From: Dendrobium chrysotoxum
Lineage: Eukaryota > Streptophyta > Magnoliopsida > Asparagales > Orchidaceae
NCBI GenBank assembly: GCA_019925795.1
Contig: CM034310.1
Span: 14,714,764 to 14,778,763, forward strand
DNA: 64,000 nt
Reading direction: 5' to 3'
Part shown: positions 59,553 through 64,000 of the stretch, piece by piece
How positions within the stretch are numbered: the first letter of the stretch is position 1
How the letters are laid out: each line of letters begins with the position of its first letter
Made by a program: the position numbers and the translations under genes
The notes under the pieces: model-generated
Database searches by the model: none
Told to the model about the DNA's origin: nothing
Seen by the model: only the letters and a program-made list of their open reading frames with translations

Positions 59553-59564
59553 TGGTATCAGAGC
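59553..59564 (+). promoter_or_regulatory. Primer-binding site, internal A
   Basis: TGGTATCAGAGC, complementary to initiator tRNA-Met, lies three bases after LTR A. The same site is at 62573-62584. Confidence 0.92.
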
Positions 59565-59655
59565 AAGTTCATATATCCTAGGTTTGGTTTGTTATGTGAA
59601 GCATCATTGGTCGTGTGAGTCTAGTTTTTTGTTGAGTCTTCTTTTCTTTATAAAA

Positions 59656-59847
59656 ATGAAAAATCAAAAAGATGAAGAAAATGTTGTCTCAAGCAGATGG
59701 ATGCCACCTCAAGGAGATTCAACCGATCCACTTCAAAATGAAATATACAAACTTCAAGAAAGGATGATCCTAAGCAGAGAAAGTTCGAAAAGAAGAAGAG
59801 ACAACTCCATAGTCAATTTGTTCAAGAACAAGAAGAGATCAAAATAA
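59656..59847 (+). CDS. Short ORF of the non-autonomous element
   Basis: A 63-codon ORF starting MKNQKDEENVVSSRWMP and ending KNKKRSK, repeated at 62675-62866 with one difference. An overlapping frame remains open to the end of the internal region and stops directly before the polypurine tract. That frame contains a charged, coiled-coil-like stretch (EEKMHKLKQDHQSS, EAWFDFKDNSSGDKFFK). It resembles no domain I recognise: possibly the joined start and end of a larger gag-pol after internal deletion. Whether it is translated is unknown. Confidence 0.4.
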   Translation: MKNQKDEENVVSSRWMPPQGDSTDPLQNEIYKLQERMILSRESSKRRRDNSIVNLFKNKKRSK

Positions 59848-59866
59848 AATTCGAGGCATTGATCAA

Positions 59867-61286
59867 TAAAATTGACTGTAGTGACCTTAGCACCTTAAAT
59901 GAAAATAAAGATTTCTGTTTTTATCGGCGTATTAGTAAAACCGAAGTTAGAGAGGCTTTAAAGAAAATGAAGGGTGGAAAAGCTGTTGGACCTGATGATA
60001 TTCCAATAGAGGTGTGGAAATGCTTAGGAGATGAAGGAATTTCTTGGCTTACTAAACTTTTTAATACTGTTTTGAAGACTAAAAAGATGCCAGATGAGTG
60101 GAGAATGAGTGTGTTAATCCCTATTTTTAAGAATAAAGGTGATGCACAAGATTGTGCGAATTATAGAGGAATTAAGTTAATGTGTCATACTTTAAAACTA
60201 TGGGAACGAGTTATGGAGCATAGGTTGCGGCGTGATACTAATGTTTCTCAAAATCAATTTGGATTTATGCCGGGTAGGTCTACTATGGAAGCCATACATT
60301 TATTAAGAGGTTTGATGGAGAAATATAGAGAGAATAAGGAGGATTTACATATGATATTTATTGATTTAGAAAAAGCATATGATAAAGTTCCAAGAGAAGT
60401 GCTATGGAGAGTTCTTGAAAAGAAAGAAGTTAATAACGCTTATATTCAAATCATTAAAGATATGTATGCAGGAGCTATTACTTGTGTTCAAACACAAGGT
60501 GGTTTGACCAAGTATTTTCCTATTTCGGTTGGATTACACCAAGGATCAGCCTTAAGCCCATATCTTTTTGCTTTAGTCATCGATGTTCTCACTAGACATT
60601 TGCAAGAGGATGTACCTTGGTGTATGCTTTTTGCTGATGATATTCTTCTTGTTGATAAGACTAGAGAGGGAGTTGAAGGTAAACTAGAATTGTGGAGGTC
60701 AACCTTAGAGTCTAAAGGTTTTCGCTTGAGTAGATCTAAAACGGAATATATGGAGTGTAATTTTAGTAATAATAGACCTAGTGAGGGCATTGTGACTTTG
60801 GCCGATCAAGTCATTAATAAGAGTACACGTTTTAGATATCTTGGATCTATTGTTCAGAGTGATGGTGATATAGATGGGGATATTATCAGCAGAATCCAAG
60901 TTGGATGGTTGAAGTGGAGGAATGCATCGGGCTTATTGTGTGATAAAAAAGTACCCCTCAAACTAAAGGGAAAATTCTATAAGATGGTGGTGAGACCTGC
61001 AATGCTTTATGGTGCTGAATGTTGGCCATTAAAAGAGAAGCATAATTCTAAGTTAAGTGTTGCAGAGATGAGGATGCTCAGGTGGATGAGTGGCTTTACC
61101 CTTATAGATAGGATACGAAATGAGCATATTCGTGAAAAGGTTGGAGTAGCTCCAGTGGAAGATAAGATTAGAGAGAGTCGCCTTAGATGGTTTGGTCACG
61201 TAAAACGGCGGCCTCCCGATGACCCGATTAGGAAAGTAGAGGTCTTAGATTTGACTTATGTTAAGAAAGATAGAGGTAGACCTTAA
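59867..61286 (+). pseudogene. RTE reverse transcriptase ORF, one premature stop
   Basis: Reads openly from the truncation point to a TAA at 61284-61286. Motifs in order: [92 protein letters not shown], the catalytic FADD at 60630-60641, [13 protein letters not shown], and a C-terminal IRESRLRWFGHVKRRPPDD. The stop replaces a lysine codon in the GRGRPKK segment seen intact at 10610-10947, about 30 codons before the family end. The upstream endonuclease is absent because of 5' truncation, so it cannot mobilise itself. Confidence 0.92.
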
Positions 61287-61434
61287 AAGACTTGGTTAGA
61301 AAATATTAGAAATGATCTTTCTTTATTAGATTTAAACGAGAATTTGACTTTTAATAGGACACAATGGAGAAAAAGGATTCATGTAGCCGACCCCACGTAG
61401 TGGGATAAAGGCTTGATGTTGTTGTTGTTGTTGT
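59867..61434 (+). mobile_element. RTE LINE, 5'-truncated, nearly intact ORF, 9-bp TSD
   Basis: A 1568-bp RTE insertion in internal A, flanked by attgatcaa at 59858-59866 and 61435-61443. It contains the full reverse transcriptase and C-terminal region and ends with the family 3' UTR plus (TTG)n. It is the best preserved RTE in the window. Confidence 0.95.
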
Positions 61435-61571
61435 ATTGATCAAAGCTGAGGATTTGACATACGAAGAAAAAATGCACAAATTAAAACAAGATCATCAGAG
61501 TAGCGTAGCGGAAGCATGGTTTGATTTCAAAGACAACTCATCGGGAGATAAGTTTTTCAAGTAGGGGAGTC

Positions 61572-62569
61572 TGATGTAGGCAAAGGGGGGGGTCTCCACA
61601 TCACACTTATTAGGGGTTCTTTGGGCTGCTGCTGCTGTCGGTTTGGTCTTGGGTTGTTCTCGGTTTTGAGCTTGTTTTGGAGTGATGGTTTGGATGAGCT
61701 AAAGTTTAGCTCATTAATTCAAAAAGGCAAAAAGTTGTGAAGCTCATTAAAGGAAAAAGGTGGAGTGGCTTGTGTCTCTTTCTCTTCCCCTATGTCTTCT
61801 CAGTTTCTCCTTTACCCTCTCGGTTTTGGTGGTTGTTTGCTCTCCCCATGCTTTGCTGGTTGGTTTCCCCTTGTTGCCTCTTCGGGTCCTTCTGTTGGTG
61901 GGTTTTCCCGTGACTTGCTGGATGGTTTCATTAGCTGGCTGTCTTGTTTTTTGGGCTGCCTCTTTGGATTCTTGGCTGGGAGGTTTTCCCATGGCTGTTT
62001 GGGGGAGGTTTGCCATGGCTTTTGTGGTGATGTCTCTTGGGTTCCTGTACCAAATAATGGGGCTGCTGTTGGAGACTTTTGGCATTCGTTTTCCCCTCTT
62101 TTCATTGGAATTTGAAGAGTTTTGGGGCTGTTTGGATTCCTTTCTTTTGCCTATAAAAATAAGGTGTTTTGTAATAGAAAAAGAGAGTTGAAAAATGTAA
62201 TTTTTGGAAAGGAAAAACCTGAGGGTTTGTTTGGAAAAGCTTGAGAGCTTGTTCCATTCTTCTTCTTCTTCTCTCTTTCTAGGAAAGCTTACGAGCTTCT
62301 CCTCTTTCTTCTCGGACTTCTTATCCCTTCTTCTCTACGCAAGTGTCCACTCCACCTGTATCCTTCTTCTCTATGGATGGAATGCAACTTTAGGTGTTTA
62401 ATTTCTAGTATTGTGTCAAAGTTTGTAAGTGTCGTGTCTTTTATTATATAGGTGAAGTTTTGTTTAATTTCTAGTATTTTCTTATCTTTTTATGTGTTCA
62501 AAAATATGTAAGAGTTGAAATATTTTTAAGCAAAAATTTGGGCCCTTCTCCAAATTTTTGCTTGCATCA
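61572..62569 (+). repeat. LTR B of the tandem array
   Basis: 998 bp, TGATG to CATCA, almost identical to LTR A. It is followed by the primer site at 62573-62584 and internal region B (62570-63014). Confidence 0.93.
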
Positions 62570-63014
62570 AATTGGTATCAGAGCAAGTTCATATATCCTA
62601 GGTTTGGTTTGTTATGTGAAGCATCATTGGTCGTGTGAGTCTAGTTTTTTGTTGAGTCTTCTTTTCTTTATAAAAATGAAAAATCAAAAAGATGAAGAAA
62701 ATGTTGTATCAAGCAGATGGATGCCATCTCAAGGAGATTCAACCGATCCACTTCAAAATGAAATATACAAACTTCAAGAAAGGATGATCCTAAGCAGAGA
62801 AAGTTCGAAAAGAAGAAGAGACAACTCCATAGTCAATTTGTTCAAGAACAAGAAGAGATCAAAATAAAATTTGAGGCATTGATCAAAGCTGGGGATTTGA
62901 CAAACGAAGAAAAAATGCACAAATTAAAACAAGATCATCAGAGTAGCGCAGCGGAAGCATGGTTTGATTTCAAAGACAACTCATCGGGAGATAAGTTTTT
63001 CAAGTAGGGGAGTC

Positions 63015-64000
63015 TGATGTAGGCAAAGGGGGGGTCTCCACATCACACTTATTAGGGGTTCTTTGGGCTGCTGCTGCTGTCGGTTTGGTCTTGGGTTGTT
63101 CTCGGTTTTGAGCTTGTTTTGGAGTGATGGTTTGGATGAGCTAAAGTTTAGCTCATTAATTCAAAAAGGCAAAAAGTTGTGAAGCTCATTAAAGGAAAAA
63201 GGTGGAGTGGCTTGTGTCTCTTTCCCTTCCCCTATGTCTTCTCGGTTTCTCCTTCACCCTCTCGGTTTTGGTGGTTGTTTGCTCTCCCCATGCTTTGCTG
63301 GTTGGTTTCCCCTTGTTGCCTCTTCGGGTCCTTCTGTTGGTGGGTTTTCCCGTGACTTGCTAGATGGTTTCATTAGCTGGCTGTCTTGTTTTTTGGGCTG
63401 CCTCTTTGGATTCTTGGCTGGGAGGTTTTCCCATGGCTGTTTGGGGGAGGTTTGCCGTGGCTTTTGTGGTGATGTCTCTTGGGTTCCTGTACCAAATAAT
63501 GGGGCTGCTGTTAGAGACTTTTGGCATTCGTTTTCCCCTCTTTTCATTGGAATTTGAAGAGTTTTGGGGCTGTTTGGATTCCTTTCTTTTGCCTATAAAA
63601 ATAAGGTGTTTTGTAATAGAAAAAGAGAGTGTGATAATGTGATTTTTGAAATTGTAAACCTGCGGGTTTCTTGGAAAAGCTTACGAGCTTGTTCCATTCT
63701 CCTTCTCCTCTTCTAGGAAAGCTTGCGAGCTTCTCCTCCTTTCTTCTCGGCTTCTAACCCCTTCTTCTCTACGCAAGTGTCCACCCCACCTATATCCTTC
63801 TTCTCTATGGATGGAATGCAACTTTAGGTGTTTAATTTCTAGTATTGTGTCAAAGTTTGTAAGTGTCGTGTCTTTTATTATATAGGTGAAGTTTTGTTTA
63901 ATTTCTAGTATTTTCTTATCTTTTTATGTGTTCAAAAATATGTAAGAGTTGAAATATTTGTAAGCAAAAATTTGGGCCCTTCTCCAAATTTTTGCTTGCA
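63015..64000 (+). repeat. LTR C of the tandem array, cut by window edge
   Basis: The last three bases of the LTR fall outside. It is more diverged than A and B in 63625-63800 (substitutions and indels around cctgcgggtttc). Confidence 0.9.

Larger units (their letters stand above)
58555..64000 (+). mobile_element. Tandem array of a non-autonomous LTR retrotransposon
   Basis: Three LTRs and two internal regions alternate: LTR 58555-59549, internal 59550-61571, LTR 61572-62569, internal 62570-63014, LTR 63015 to the window edge. LTRs start TGATG and end CATCA, and are about 995 bp. Each internal region is 445 bp once the RTE insertion is removed from the first. It has a tRNA-Met primer site at its start and a polypurine tract (aagtaggggagtc) at its end. 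No gag or pol domain is present, so movement would need enzymes supplied in trans. Copies are nearly identical, implying a recent origin. Confidence 0.9.

Noticed and set aside
61760..62191. Hydrophobic open frames (100-143 codons) in each array LTR that look like a signal peptide and membrane protein
   Set aside because: They lie within the LTR, and their lengths and frames change between LTR copies through single-base indels. The pyrimidine-rich strand gives Leu/Ser/Phe-rich translations by composition alone.

Overview
This window is nuclear DNA of a flowering plant, almost certainly a TE-rich dicot-type genome. The evidence is plant LTR retrotransposons primed by initiator tRNA-Met, an L1-type LINE with an RNase H tail, an RTE-clade LINE family ending in (TTG)n, a CACTA transposon, and one spliced host gene. 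I see no bacterial genes, rRNA, tRNA or CRISPR. The species cannot be named from the sequence.

The only convincing host gene is MCM8 on the minus strand. Nine consecutive exons (51595 down to 28793) encode 404 codons with no frameshift and with GT/AG at every junction. They carry the whole MCM AAA+ core: Walker A in exon c, Walker B in exon d, sensor 1 in exon e, arginine finger in exon f. The N-terminal exons and the last exons are not found here. Four introns are 85-106 bp and one is about 0.8 kb, but three are 8.3, 4.3 and 7.8 kb because transposons landed in them.

Layout: 1-6187, minus-strand L1 LINE cutting into a plus-strand Ty3/gypsy element (6188 to about 11891), whose LTR holds a 5'-truncated RTE insertion. 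11892-18100, non-coding repeats with an NB-ARC-like scrap and a hairpin array. 18540-26071, a broken CACTA element interrupted by a hairpin-rich repeat copy and by two RTE fragments. 26833-28387, a probable minus-strand gypsy LTR. 28793-51595, MCM8. Its introns hold a gypsy element (31702-37994) with a nested solo LTR, an RTE fragment with a nested 69-nt RTE stub, a second hairpin-rich repeat copy with a 34-nt RTE stub, a near full-length RTE (45372-48371), and a TIR element candidate. 52390-58554, a further TIR candidate, gypsy remnants and degenerate tandem repeats. 58555-64000, a tandem LTR-internal-LTR-internal-LTR array of a non-autonomous LTR element, with an RTE inserted into the first internal region.

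The least explained material is a repeat family present in three diverged copies (12720-, 18812- and 40170-). It carries a stem-loop whose two arms change together between copies, and a minisatellite whose units are short hairpins with compensatory stem changes. I could not match it to a known family from memory.
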